Part shown: in pieces, positions 18,601 through 31,685 of the stretch
Layout of the letters: every line of letters begins with the position of its first letter
Numbering within the stretch: the first letter of the stretch is position 1
NCBI GenBank assembly: GCA_020137815.1
Contig: CM035353.1
Location: 2,009,459-2,073,458 of the forward strand
Length of the DNA: 64,000 bases
Origin: Hormiphora californensis
Taxonomy: Eukaryota > Ctenophora > Tentaculata > Cydippida > Pleurobrachiidae
Direction of reading: 5' to 3'
The notes under the pieces: generated by a model
The model's input: the letters and a program-made list of their open reading frames with translations, nothing else
Told to the model about the DNA's origin: nothing
Databases searched by the model: none
Program-made: the position numbers and the translations under genes

Positions 18601-19934
18601 ATAATTTCACCTTGTAGGTAGAGCGAGTACATTCCAAGCACTTACCTATCAATTTTGCTGTATTTAAATTTTCCGAAATAGATTTGCTACGATACGGAAC
18701 GCGCGGAGACGTTCTTACAACGAAATACTGTTTTGTTATCTTGGAGTCTGTCAGAATGAGCGCGCGCGAGAGCTTGGGAAACAGCTTGGTTTGCTCTGGC
18801 AATCGCATCGGTACAGCAACTAAGTACGTAATGGTTTGGGCAGGGGCGGCTCGCGACCCCCGGTCGCGAGTCGTCCCGGGTGTCCGGGGACAGGGGCGGC
18901 CCGGTAGCCTCGGTCAGGGGGTTGACATGTTGTCAGCTCTCACGCCGGGCCGAAAGCGCTTACGCGAGCCCGAAGGCGTTTAAAGTGCCGAACAAACAGA
19001 CTGCGTAGTGCCGAACAGACAGAATGCGTAGCATGGCAATCAGGGGGTATGGCGGGTGAAACCCCCCATCGCAGGGTCCAGGGGCTGCGAAGCCCCTTGG
19101 AAAATTTCGGCCATGCTACGCAGTCTGTCTGTTCGCTTACGCTCGCGTAAGCTCACACCGGGCCTTCGGCTCGGTGTGAAAGCTGACAGGCAAGGAACAT
19201 GCCAAGAAAATTTGGGGTTTTGAGGGCAATTTGTCAATTTGAGAAAGTTTTAGACACTAAAACGCAATTATCAAACTGGTTCATCATTCATCAAGCTGAT
19301 CGAGTATTTTCTGTGTTTAATAAGCAAGCAATTGATAAATAAGAAAGCAGGAAAAAACCGCATCGAAAAACATTAAGTTTTGGTGAAGTTATAATGTTGA
19401 ATTGAAATCTAGGGTGTCCTGGCCACCCCTGTCTGGTGCCGCCGACCCCATCTGAGCGCACTGTCGCCAATTTGAGAATCAAATGGGGGTATGGCGCCGC
19501 CATACAGATCTTGTACATACCTGTCAGAGCATTGGCCTGACCCATTCTCGTTTCTCTCAAAGAGTGGTCAGAGCATTGGCCTGACACCATGTCAGTGACA
19601 GGCCCTGGCCCTCCCAAGTCTCGACATGATCCTTGGAAAGAGCTCGATGGTCACTTAATATCAAGTCCAAGATCATGTGACACGGTGCTCCTGAAGGACG
19701 TTCAACCTCGTCCAGCCTGCCGAGCTAAACCACCGGTTGTACTACCTAGAGGGGATCCCTCTGGCAACCACGCCTGTATTACGTCTGGACTACGTCTGGA
19801 CGTATAGTCTTCCGCAAATGCAATTTGCCGTGATTGAGAGATGTTTGTGATGGGGTTTGGTCGGTTGATGAAATATTCAACTTTTATTACGGTTAACTAA
19901 AAACTCATTGAATGATTAACGCACTAACGCAATA
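18601..19934. other. no gene; imperfect inverted repeats and short repeat motifs
   Basis: Contains a GC-rich imperfect inverted repeat at about 18925-19190 (TGTCAGCTCTCACGCCGGGC with a diverged complement ending near 19190). A diverged CTGTCTGG-type MITE follows near 19416-19508. Two direct copies of GTCAGAGCATTGGCCTGAC stand at about 19525 and 19566; the same pair recurs at about 26921 and 26973. Open frames here are not supported as genes. Confidence 0.55.
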
Positions 19935-20934
19935 GTAGGGACGAATCTTAATTTTTTGACACACTATTTGGTGAAAAGCAAATTCCGGTTGTAACCCACC
20001 TATTTTGACCCGCTGAACAAGATCCCGTTCATAGGTAAGGTCGCAAAATTGGAGAACATGCCCAAATCGGCCACGCCCTTTTACCTGTATTTTTAGCCTG
20101 TAGCCAAAAACATTAATCCTCTTAGAATAGGAGTAGAGACAAATCTGAGGGCACTAAAGTGATCAGCGCCCTCGCATTAGTGGGGGTAGGTGCCGGAATT
20201 AAGTCTCTATCTCGTCCGGTTAATTAGATAATTGGATAATTAGGTTTGCGCATAACCGTTTTTTGGCTATATGGCTATAGCCACTTAGGAATGGTTTAGA
20301 GGCTTTTCACTGGCGCCATTTTGTAGGCAATAGCCAAGTTATGGGGGGTCGACGTCGGACTTTTAAGCTCTATCTCCAACCGTTTAGCCGTTATTTGGCT
20401 TAAACGATGCTCAAAATGAGCGAAAAACGGTAAAAAGCCCGATTTTGAGCATCGTTTAAGCCAAATAACGGCTAAACGGTTGGAGATAGAGCTTAAAAGT
20501 CCGACGTCGACCCCCCATAACTTGGCTATTGCCTACAAAATGGCGCCAGTGAAAAGCCTCTAAACCATTCCTAAGTGGCTATAGCCATATAGCCAAAAAA
20601 CGGTTATGCGCAAACCTAATTATCCAATTATCTAATTAACCGGACGAGATAGAGACTTAATTCCGGCACCTACCCCCACTAATGCGAGGGCGCTGATCAC
20701 TTTAGTGCCCTCAGATTTGTCTCTACTCCTATTCTAAGAGGATTTATGTTTTTGGCTACAGGCTAAAAATACAGGTAAAAGGGCGTGGCCGATTTGGGCA
20801 TGTTCTCCAATTTTGCGACCTTACCTATGAACGGGATCTTGTTCAGCGGGTCAAAATAGGTGGGTTACAACCGGAATTTGCTTTTCACCAAATAGTGAGT
20901 CAACCACTTCTTTTTGTGAGAGATTCGTCCCTAC
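19935..20934. mobile_element. 1,000-bp near-perfect palindrome, TA-flanked
   Basis: The left arm (19935 to about 20416) and right arm (about 20443-20934) are reverse complements with very few differences, separated by about 26 bp. Termini are GTAGGGACGAATCT and AGATTCGTCCCTAC, flanked by TA on each side, which fits a Tc1/mariner-type target duplication. No open frame is shared with a transposase. Near-identity of the arms points to recent origin or ongoing arm conversion. Confidence 0.88.
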
Positions 20935-20936
20935 TA

Positions 20937-21968
20937 CAATGTAAATACAATACATTTAACACATTGACAGCATATTGCAAACATACATTAGCTTCATAGA
21001 TCATTATACTTAATCAACAATAGGTGAGTATATATGTACATATATTCATTTAAGCTTGAATGCCGATAATATAATTCACGTCTATGTAACAGTTTGAAAG
21101 GCCCTCTGTAAACGTCCCTGATTTGAATGCCAAAAGGAATTATCTGCTTGACATAAAACTAATCACAGTCTGTTTTACTCCCTCAAATTTTGAAATTTAA
21201 AGTGTCGTATTCTGGAGAGGGGGAGTTCCTTCCACCGGTTCCTGTTCGTTGGAAGTCTGGAGCGCCGTTATGAAACTAGTCCCAGTGCGTCTCAAAACTC
21301 GTGCCGGCCGCACAGGGAGACAAGAATAAAATCGTAGAATCTACCGCAGGGGATTGATCACCCGATGTGGGGAGGATCAGCATGAAAAGAAGGGCAGGGA
21401 TGATACACGTTGAGCATTTATTGCGTAAGAGAGGGGGGGGATGTAGAAATGAAAACAAGGCTAAACGGAACCCGCAGAAGAAATCATTAGATAATCTCGG
21501 GGTAAGCATTATATATTATCTGATCCTAGAGCTAACCTAGAGTTGCCATTTCTTGTTTAATTCCACAAAGTGCCTGCAGGCTGGTATGTAGCTACTTAGT
21601 ATGTGAGATCTGATCCTGGGTGGGATGTGATCCGATTCTTAAGGGATGATCTGATCCTGGGTAAGGTGATGTGATCTGAGCTGATGACGGGAATTTTTGG
21701 AACCCTTATCAGAGAATCAAGTTTTACACGGTCGCTTGTAGTGGGAAAACGGTAATGGAAAACGAAGTTACAGTAAGACGACGCGCAACCGTGACCAATC
21801 AGGGCGCTAGTAAGTGCTGACACATGAACTTTTTGCCGCGCGTTATGTACCGTGCGCGTCTCCTTACTGTATTTTGCGTTACCGTATTTTGACTGCAAGC
21901 AGCACTGTAACAGCGCAATATATAGTAAAATATAGCACGGCCATATGTATAGAATATAAAGGTATAAT
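20937..21968. other. no gene recognised
   Basis: Unique, AT-leaning sequence with a few short direct repeats such as TCTGATCCTGGGT near 21610 and 21654. No supported open frame or RNA gene was seen. Confidence 0.5.
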
Positions 21969-22431
21969 GGCAGGTGAGTAGAACTTCGCTCCCAATAAAA
22001 GGCTGCAATAAAAGGCTGCAATAAAAGGCTGCAATAAAAGGCTGCAATAAAAGGCTGCAATAAAAGGCTGCAATAAAAGGCTGCAATAAAAGGCTGCATT
22101 AAAAGGCTGCAATAAAAGGCTGCAATAAAAGGCTGCAATGGATCACGTATCCAACTAGACTAAAGCGGTAGATACACCGAATCGTCCTCCCCTAATAGTG
22201 TTTCATTTCACGTATCGGTCTCTACCATAGGCAGTAGAGAGACCGAATCACCCTCCCCTAATTATATTGATTCGGTGTATCTACCGCTTTAGTCTAGTTG
22301 GATACGTGATCCATTGCAGCCTTTTATTGCAGCCTTTTATTGCAGCCTTTTATTGCAGCCTTTTAATGCAGCCTTTTATTGCAGCCTTTTATTGCAGCCT
22401 TTTATTGGGAGCGAAGTTCTACTCACCTGCC
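21969..22431. mobile_element. 463-bp foldback with internal 13-bp arrays and 8-bp target duplication
   Basis: Terminal repeats GGCAGGTGAGTAGAACTTCG and complement, flanked by the exact 8-bp duplication GGTATAAT at 21961-21968 and 22432-22439 (hAT-like). Inside each arm is a tandem array of AATAAAAGGCTGC: about 11 units on the left and 7 on the right. The loop side has arms reading GGATCACGTATCCAACTAGA and complement. One variant unit (ATTAAAAGGCTGC) occurs in both arms, but two units from the centre on the left and three on the right. Confidence 0.88.
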
Positions 22432-22639
22432 GGTATAATGTAGTTAGACCTGTAGTTAGGCCTAGGCCCTAGAGTTGCCACAAGGAAACAAAACAACAAA
22501 AGGAAACAAAACAACAGAGGCAACTCAGAGTGGACAGTGGACACACTGGGGAGGAAGGGGGAAAGAGATAAAAGGCTTAAACGATTACTGTGTGTGATGT
22601 GATCTTCCGCATTAGCGGTCAAAATAGACCAATCAACTC

Positions 22640-22743
22640 TGATCTATCAATTATTATAAGAGAAAAAAGGAGAGAGAGAGAGAGAGATCGAGAGAGAGAG
22701 AGAGCAGAGAGAGAAGATGATAGAGAAGGAGGATAGAGAGAGA

Positions 22744-22780
<37 letters not shown>

Positions 22781-22944
22781 GAGAAGAATAGAGCAGAAGA
22801 GAGATGAGAGATCATCTAAATATATAGATGAACTAGGCGAGATCTATGCTAGCTAATACTATCTCTCTCTCAGCGTATCTCCTCTGACGTCTCATCTCTC
22901 CCTCTTCTCTCCTCTTGCTCTCTTAGTCCTCCTCTCTCCTCTCT

Positions 22945-22975
<31 letters not shown>

Positions 22976-24160
22976 CTCTCTCTGCTCTCCTTCTCTCTCT
23001 CGCTCTCTCTCCTCTCTCTCCTCCTCGTCTCGGTATCTTCTCTCTCCCTTCTAACTGCCTTTCCATTTCTCTCTGGCTGTATCTCTATTTACTCCCTTGC
23101 ATGCATCCCTCATGTTCTAATCTTTTGACCATGTCACATGCTTCTTCTTTACTTATTTTTACACTGCTTTCTCTCTTCGTCGCTTTCTCTCCTCCGAGTT
23201 ATTGTCGGTACAACTCACTGCGTCAAGGATCGCAATCGGGCCGGGCGGCCGTCAAAGGGGGCCCCCAAAAACCCCCAGTTTATGAAACCCAAGGCCTCGG
23301 GGGGAAAAAATTTGGGGTAGAGAGTCTTCCCATATGTGTAATAAAAACACAATCACACAAACCATCGAGGCATATAAGAAGACAGAGATGGAAGAGAAGG
23401 GGAAAAGAAGGTAGAACGATTAGGGGATTGATCCGCTTACGTCAAATACTAGCTAGATCTGAGTCTTCATGATCTTTAATTTAAAGGGGAAAAGGAAAAA
23501 TCAATTTGGCGGGGAGGGGGCGTCGTAAACAGAGAAGAAGCAGAGGAGATAAAAGATTGAGAAGCAAATAGGCATGAGCAAAACCCAAGTCATAAGGGCA
23601 CATTGATGAAAACCTGCTAGGGTTGTTAAAAAGCTGTGGATGGGATCTTCCCTTCTCTCATTCGCCAGACGTTTCATTCCTCAACCGCTCCCGGGCGTAA
23701 CCGGTCGTTAGTTTTTTGGTTTTCCTTTCCTCCTCTTTCTAGTTTTCGGCGCTTTTCACTTTATTTCTTCTCCTTCCCCGGGTGATTCTTTCCATCACTC
23801 TCTCTCGCTACTTCTTCTCGCTCTCTTCTTTTTTTCCCCTTCGACTCCCTTCGACCCTCTCCCCGCCAGCCCGTCGACTGTTCTTGTGCGTCCTCCTTCG
23901 CATGTTGCGTCTCCTTGTCCTCATCGTCTATCTTTTTCCCACTTTGTCTCCTCGCCAGTCTAGATGGCTCCTTTTCTCGTCGACTTTCTCTTTGTTGTAA
24001 CGAAGCTTTGGAATGAAAATGTAGCTGTCTTCCCACGAAACAAGTTGGGAAGCATCTTAACAGGGTCAATTTTAAATGAGAAGGATGCTTCTCCTCCCGT
24101 TCGTCTCTGCCCACTCTCTCCTACACCTCACGGAAAGGTGATTGTGCTAATGCTATTTAT
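22640..24160. other. low-complexity GA/CT region, no gene recognised
   Basis: Irregular GA-rich (22660-22800) and CT-rich (22860-23060) tracts broken by many single-base changes, then a G/C-homopolymer stretch near 23230-23320 and polypyrimidine sequence to about 24000. Open frames of 60-120 codons are compositional. Local sequence quality may be poor. Confidence 0.5.
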
Positions 24161-24164
24161 CTTG

Positions 24165-24838
24165 CTATATACCCTGCTAACTTAAATAACCCGCCAGCGG
24201 CGAGAAGTCCCACTGGCGCGCTCTCAATATACAGCCAGTCCAGCGGCAGATTATTTCCCACTGGCTGGCTGTTTATTATTAACTCCTATGTTACATTCAA
24301 AGTGTGTGTAAATGATCAGTTCTTACTGAAATACAGAGGGAACACTGTTTGCAAGAGTTACACACTGCATTGGAGAGAAAGAAACAACACATTCCGTCAA
24401 TTTCTCTCTCTTTATCTCCCCTTTTGTTTCACTATCTCAATTCCTCTTTGTTATGTCTGGCATGCCCCATATCTTGTTATTTCTTTCTCTCTCTCCTTAG
24501 TAACTGTTACCAAACAATATACACTCAATTGAGAGATGTTTTTGACTGTTTCTCAGTTCTCTTTGTGTGTTTTGATTAGTGTTCTCTCTCTTGTTAGTGT
24601 GTAATACTTGAAACAAACAACTAAAGCAGGGTATATAACCCATAAACTCTGACCAATGGCACGTTATTGGTTTAAACCCCTCCGCCTCTCCCTCGGCTAC
24701 GCCTCAGGATCGTCGTCGTGATTTAAACCAGTTTATCCGCCACTGGCGGATAAACTACAGCTACCTTCTCCCAGCGGCGCGCTGGGAGAAAGGTATCTGA
24801 AATAACGTGCCAGTGGCCAGAGTTTATGCCTCATATAG
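24165..24838. mobile_element. ~680-bp interspersed element, copy 1
   Basis: One of three copies (also 26065-26727 and 28980-29651). They share the start CTATATACCCTGCTAAC, a CT-rich middle, and an end with an inverted pair (AAACTCTGACCA and TGGCCAGAGTTT) around a stem CCCAGCGGCGCGCTGGGAGA. All copies have an open frame of 69-76 codons starting MCVNDQFLLKYRGNT on +, but with no recognised domain. Boundaries are approximate and no target duplication is assured. Confidence 0.8.
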
Positions 24839-25240
24839 TGAATGGAGTGAATCCACTTCCTGTTTGAGAAGTGTCCGGGGATGGGTACAGCTGCAGCAAT
24901 GACGTATAAGATACCGTGGAGGAGAACCTCTTCAACTAGTCCAGTTACTGCATGCTACCTCGTCACATTGATGTTATCATTTCACTACCCAGTGTGGGAT
25001 GTGTCTTTTTCTGGGTCCCAGCTAAGTCCCAGCTCAGGGTATCTTTCTTAAACTAGCTCACTCAGTGGAACACGTTAATAAGTGATCAAATATTCTTCAA
25101 TCCAAAGATATTGCAGAAGTATTTGTCAAGTATTTGTCAAGTATTTGTCAAGTATAAGAACGACCCCGGTATATCAACTGGAAACTAAAATCAACACACA
25201 AACAATACACAATTAAATCAATTGAAATAAAAAGCTAAAA

Positions 25241-28200
25241 TTAAATTCTCACTCGACCAGTTTCACTGTTTTCAGTCTCAATCAGGGTCCCAGCTGGTAC
25301 TGTTGTGTACCGATTCCTTAATCTATCCATTCTTCTTTGGCCGGGTAAACTTGTTAACAATCGGCTGACAGTACGTGAGGGCAACCGCGAGAGAGTGTGG
25401 GATAATCGTCTTGATTTCAATGTCAGGATGTCCAGAATAAACTTGCGGAAACTTTGATTCACCTGCGAAACAAAACGAATAAATGTCCGGATCAGCGAAA
25501 GTATAGCTGCTCACCAATCAGTAGTTGGTTACAAAGTTACCCCTATTACGATTTATATAAATTACGAGGGGTATAATTTCATTACCATGTATAATTTCAT
25601 TACCAATTGCTCACCATTATGTAGAGGAAGAAGTTACAAAATGAATTGAAATAGTAAAGGCATGTTGCTAGCTTCCACAAGACGGGAGGTAAATGTTCGT
25701 GGTTCATCATCACAATGTGTTTGAGAACCTCCACAACCTAGTTGGGATATACAGAAAGGAGATCAGTCTCACTTGTTTTGTTCGGGGAAGGAGGGTTGAA
25801 CAAGGCAAAGTCCACTAAATAAATTGAAGGTCTCAGTAGCAACATTTAAGGGCTGGGTAGCAACTAAGGGCTGCGTAAATGTGTCGCACCTCTCGTAGAA
25901 GATTGGAGAATACCAGAACGGAACAAATTGCTCCAGTTGTCAGAATTCCAGTCTTACTTCGCTTGCTCAACGATCGCCCATTTTTGGTAAATGCAAAGTG
26001 TAGCATCTTGACATTCAGTAGAACCACTATCACAATTGGTATATCGATCTGTTGGAATTATCTTGCTATATACCCTGCTAACTTAAATAACCCGCCAGTC
26101 CCACTAGCGCGCTCTCAATAAACAGCCAGTCCAGCGGCAGATTATTTCCCACTGGCAGGTTATTTATTTTGAACATTCAAAGTGTGTGTAAATGATCAGT
26201 TCTTACTAAAATATAGAGGGAACACTATGTGCAACACTTACACACTACATTGGAGAGAAAGAAAGGACACATTCCGTCAATTACTCTCTCTTTATCTCCC
26301 CTTTTGTCTCACTATCTCTTCCTCTGTGTTATGTGTGACATGCCCCTTATCAGGCTATTTCTTTCACTCTCTTTCCTTAGCAACTGCTTAGTAACTGTTA
26401 CCAAACAGTGTACACTCAATTGTGAGGTGTTTTAACTATTTCTCAGTCCTCTTTGAGTGTTTTGATTAGTGTTCTCTCTCTTGTTGGTGTGTAATACTTG
26501 AAATAAACAACTAAAGCAGGGTATATAACCTATAAACTCTGACCACTGGCACGTTATAGGTTTAAACCCCTCCGCCTCTCCCTCGGCTCCGCCTCGGGAT
26601 CGTCGTCGTGATTTAAACCAGTTTATCCGCCAGCGGCGGATAAACTTCAGCTAACTTCTCCCAGCGGCGCGCTGGGAGAAAGTTATCTGAAATAACGCGC
26701 CAGTGGCCAGAGTTTATACCTCATATAAACGTAGACCTGTCTGGCGCCGCGACCCATCTGAGCGCTGCCAGACGTAGATCGATCTCTACGACTCGTAGTA
26801 CTACTGCAAACTATTCTACAGAATTAACATCGACCATAACGCAGGTCCTCACCTGTTAATAAACCAATAAAACCCCCCAATTTACCGTTCTGTCGTGTGG
26901 CAGAGTTTGGTACGCTATACTGTCAGAGCATTGGCCTGACCCTGTTCTGCACGCGGAGCGCGCGAGAACTGTGGTCAGAGCATTGGCCTGACAGACGCTA
27001 TAACCTATAGAGCCAAACACACACACACACACACACCCCCAATTTAAAAATGAACATGGTACCTGTGCAAGGTTCATCCATGTCAGAATCCTACCTGTGC
27101 AAGGTTCATCCATGTCAGAATCCTACCTGTGCAAGGTTCATCCATGTCAGAATCCTACCTGTGCAAGGTTCATCCATGTCAGAATCCTACCTGTGCAAGG
27201 TTCATCCATGTCAGAATCCTACCTGTGCAAGGTTCATCCATGTCAGAATCCTACCTGTGCAAGGTTCATCCAAGTCAGAATCCTACCTGTGCAAGGTTCA
27301 TCCATGTCAGAATCCTACCTGTGCAAGGTTCATCCATGTCAGAATCCTACCTGTGCAAGGTTCATCCACGTCAGAATCCTACCTGTGCAAGGTTCATCCA
27401 TGTCAGAATCCTACCTGTGCAAGGTTCATCCACGTCAGAATCCTACCTGTGCAAGGTTCATCCATGTCAGAATCCTACCTGTGCAAGGTTCATCCACGTC
27501 AGAATCCTACCTGTGCAAGGTTCATCCATGTCAGAATCCTACCTGTGCAAGGTTCATCCACGTCAGAATCCTACCTGTGCAAGGTTCATCCATGTCAGAA
27601 TCCTACCTGTGCAAGGTTCATCCATGTCAGAATCCTACCTGTGCAAGGTTCATCCATGTCAGAATCCTACCTGTGCAAGGTTCATCCACGTCAGAATCCT
27701 ACCTGTGCAAGGTTCATCCATGTCAGAATCCTACCTGTGCAAGGTTCATCCACGTCAGAATCCTACCTGTGCAAGGTTCATCCATGTCAGAATCCTACCT
27801 GTGCAAGGTTCATCCACGTCAGAATCCTACCTGTGCAAGGTTCATCCATGTCAGAATCCTACCTGTGCAAGGTTCATCCACGTCAGAATCCTACCTGTGC
27901 AAGGTTCATCCACGTCAGAATCCTACCTGTGCAAGGTTCATCCATGTCAGAATCCTACCTGTGCAAGGTTCATCCACGTCAGAATCCTACCTGTGCAAGG
28001 TTCATCCATGTCAGAATCCTACCTGTGCAAGGTTCATCCATGTCAGAATCCTACCTGTGCAAGGTTCATCCAAGTCAGAATCCTACCTGTGCAAGGTTCA
28101 TCCATGTCAGAATCCTACCTGTGCAAGGTTCATCCATGTCAGAATCCTACCTGTGCAAGGTTCATCCACGTCAGAATCCTACCTGTGCAAGGTTCATCCA

Positions 28201-30207
28201 TGTCAGAATCCTATGATGAATCAGATTGTGCTCAACAATTACACACTGCATGGACCCTGCCAGCCGTATAACTCCCGTCCTAAATCCCATAATTACCTTC
28301 ATGCAGGTCTTAGTACCTGCTCGGGATATCGACGGATATGAAGATTAGGGGTCATGACTGAACCTCAGGGATAAATGGCGGTTACCTAAATCTGATGTTC
28401 AGTCACTTTCCAATGAAAGGCTTATCATTTGATTCTTTAACTGATTAGAGAGCTAGCTGCTGTTTGGCGGTGCTGATCCCTTTTTGGTTCTCAAATCGCA
28501 AGGCATGTGTTCAGATCAGGCCTTGTCGAGTTAACGTTTTGTTGGAACATAAAAAAAGGAAAATAATATCCAGGATATTACCAGGAACCGACCGAAACAA
28601 GTAAACAACCAATCAGAACTCGTTATTTAGGTCACGTGACTGGTTATCAGCCAATCAGGGACCAGTATTTCCTGATTCGGTCGGTTTCTGGTTATTACCT
28701 GAGTAGATCCAGACAACGACAGAGGAGAGAAGGTGGAACTTATCGGTACTGTAGGCCGTTTTACTATTGGGGTAGTGACATCGGATGTAGCGGTGGAGGG
28801 TTATCAACAAGATGAACGATACTGTAGATACCGCCGGAATATTATGACCAAATATAACTACCTGATAAAATAGTTCACTGTACGACTGTCGAAGATGCCT
28901 CATGATCACCAATACGGGAGAAAGGTATACGATCTAGTCTCGACTTATTTAGATAAAACATCAAGAATGAATAATGAACTATATACCCTGCTAACTAAAA
29001 TAATGCGCCAGTTGCGAGAAGTCCCACTAGCGCGCTCTCGATAACCAGCCAGTCCAGCGGCAGATTATTTCCCACTGGCAGGTTATTTATTTTTAACTCC
29101 TATGTTACATTCAAAGTGTGTGTAAATGATCAGTTCTTACTGAAATACAGAGGGAACACTGTTTGGAAGAGTTACACACTAAATTGGAGAGAAAGAAACA
29201 ACAAATTCCGTCAATTACTCTCTCTTTATCTTCCCTTTTGTTTCACTATCTCAATTCCTCTGTGTTATGTCTGGCATGCCCCATATCTTGTTATTTCTTT
29301 CTCTCTCTCCTTAGTAACTGTTACCAAACAATGTACACTCAATTGAGAGATGTTTTTGACTGTTTCTCAGTTCTCTTTGTGTGTTTTGATTAGTGTTCTC
29401 TCTCTTGTTAGTGTGTAATACTTGTAACAAACAACTAAAGCAGGGTATATAACCTATAAACTCTTGCCACAGACGCGTTATAGGTTTAAACCCCTCCGCC
29501 TCTCCCTCGGCTACGCCTCGGGATCGTCGTCGTGATTTAAACCAGTTTATCCGCCAGTGGCGGATAAACTACAGCTACCTTCTCCCAGCGGCGCGCTGGG
29601 AGAAAGGTATCTGAAATAACGCGCCACTGGCAAGAGTTTATACCTCATATAATGAGCTACGTACCGTGCACACGGCGCTACCAATGTCCCATTCTCCCCT
29701 GCAAAGAACAAGGAAATGCGGGAGAACAATTATCACAGAAAATAGCAAATCCGAAATTGCCAGGTGTTTTATTAGATAAACTGTAACTCTGGCAACTCCA
29801 AAACTCGTAACCCGGGATTTTCCGTACTGAAATCATTGAAGTTTTCATAGTCCTAAGACCACTGGCCTCAGGGGCCGCGGTAAGTGACCTAAACCTGAGA
29901 TTCAGGCACGACTGTTTTACCCCACTGTAAGTGTACTGAATTCGAAATCAAACGGAGATTGATTTGATAAGCTATAGCGGTTGCCGTGAACCCAGGAGGT
30001 ATGATCTGACAAAAACTGTACCTCAGCGGAAGCGTATATGACAAGAGAATTTCCCACGAGAGACACCAAGACTGCAAATCCAGTGAAGAGAATCAAAAGA
30101 CTCTGCTCCACCCGTGTTTCACTGTGGAATATCCAACTATTTTCCACATTTATGGTCGGATCTTGATTTTGGTGGTCCAGAGATCCGTTCATCAACAAGT
30201 GCGTCAT
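25241..30207 (-). CDS. class A-like G protein-coupled receptor, seven exons
   Basis: Exons on the minus strand: 30022-30207 (helix 1, GNSLVIYASAE), 29665 to about 29788 (helix 2, LAISDLLFSVIIVLP), 28699-28885 (helices 3-4), 28183-28256 (second extracellular loop with Cys, SMQCVIVEHN), 25890-26048 (helix 5 and start of helix 6), 25615-25737 (rest of helix 6 and helix 7) and 25241-25462 (helix 8, VNQSFRKFILDIL, and tail; stop at 25241). Phases agree from exon 2 onward. The exon 1/2 junction fits only with a less usual donor 11 bases downstream (TT|GTCAGA) or an indel; with it the product is about 361 residues. Helix 3 ends LHRY in place of E/DRY, and helix 7 reads CNFFLY in place of NPxxY. The ligand is unknown. 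The introns carry MITEs, two ~680-bp elements and a 32-bp array. Confidence 0.88.
26065..26727. mobile_element. ~680-bp interspersed element, copy 2
   Basis: Same family as 24165-24838. It lies in receptor intron 4 and its left edge is about 17 bp from the acceptor of the helix-5 exon (26048). The open frame seen in the other copies is kept but shorter (69 codons). Confidence 0.8.
27058..28182 (-). repeat. 32-bp minisatellite, ~36 copies: exon 3' end plus 5' splice site
   Basis: On the gene (minus) strand the unit is GT followed by the last 30 bases of receptor exon 4 (28183-28256), ending TGAACCTTGCACAG. Each copy recreates CACAG|GTAGGA, a plausible donor. The intact exon lies at the upstream end and the copies fill the start of the intron. 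One base varies: on + CATGTC, CACGTC or CAAGTC, often alternating. Since 32 is not a multiple of three and no unit has a stop, all three + frames stay open for over 1 kb; these are not genes. Confidence 0.95.
28582..28690 (+). mobile_element. hAT-like MITE, copy 4, next to a splice donor
   Basis: 109 bp with CAGGAACCGACCGAA and TTCGGTCGGTTTCTG ends. Flanks are GATATTAC (28574-28581) and GTTATTAC (28691-28698), a target duplication with one later change. Read on the minus strand the second flank is GTAATAAC, the first eight bases of the intron after receptor exon 3, so the functional donor GT is part of the target duplication. Confidence 0.93.
28980..29651. mobile_element. ~680-bp interspersed element, copy 3
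   Basis: Same family as 24165-24838 and the closest to it. It occupies most of receptor intron 2; its right edge lies about 13 bases downstream of the exon 2 donor (29664). The open frame starting MCVNDQFLLKYRGNT is kept at 76 codons. Confidence 0.8.

Positions 30208-31685
<1,478 letters not shown>

Noticed and set aside
27050-28341. Open frames of 380-414 codons on + over the 32-bp array
   Set aside because: The unit has no stop in any frame and 32 is not divisible by three, so all three frames are open by construction. On the other strand the unit is a receptor exon edge.
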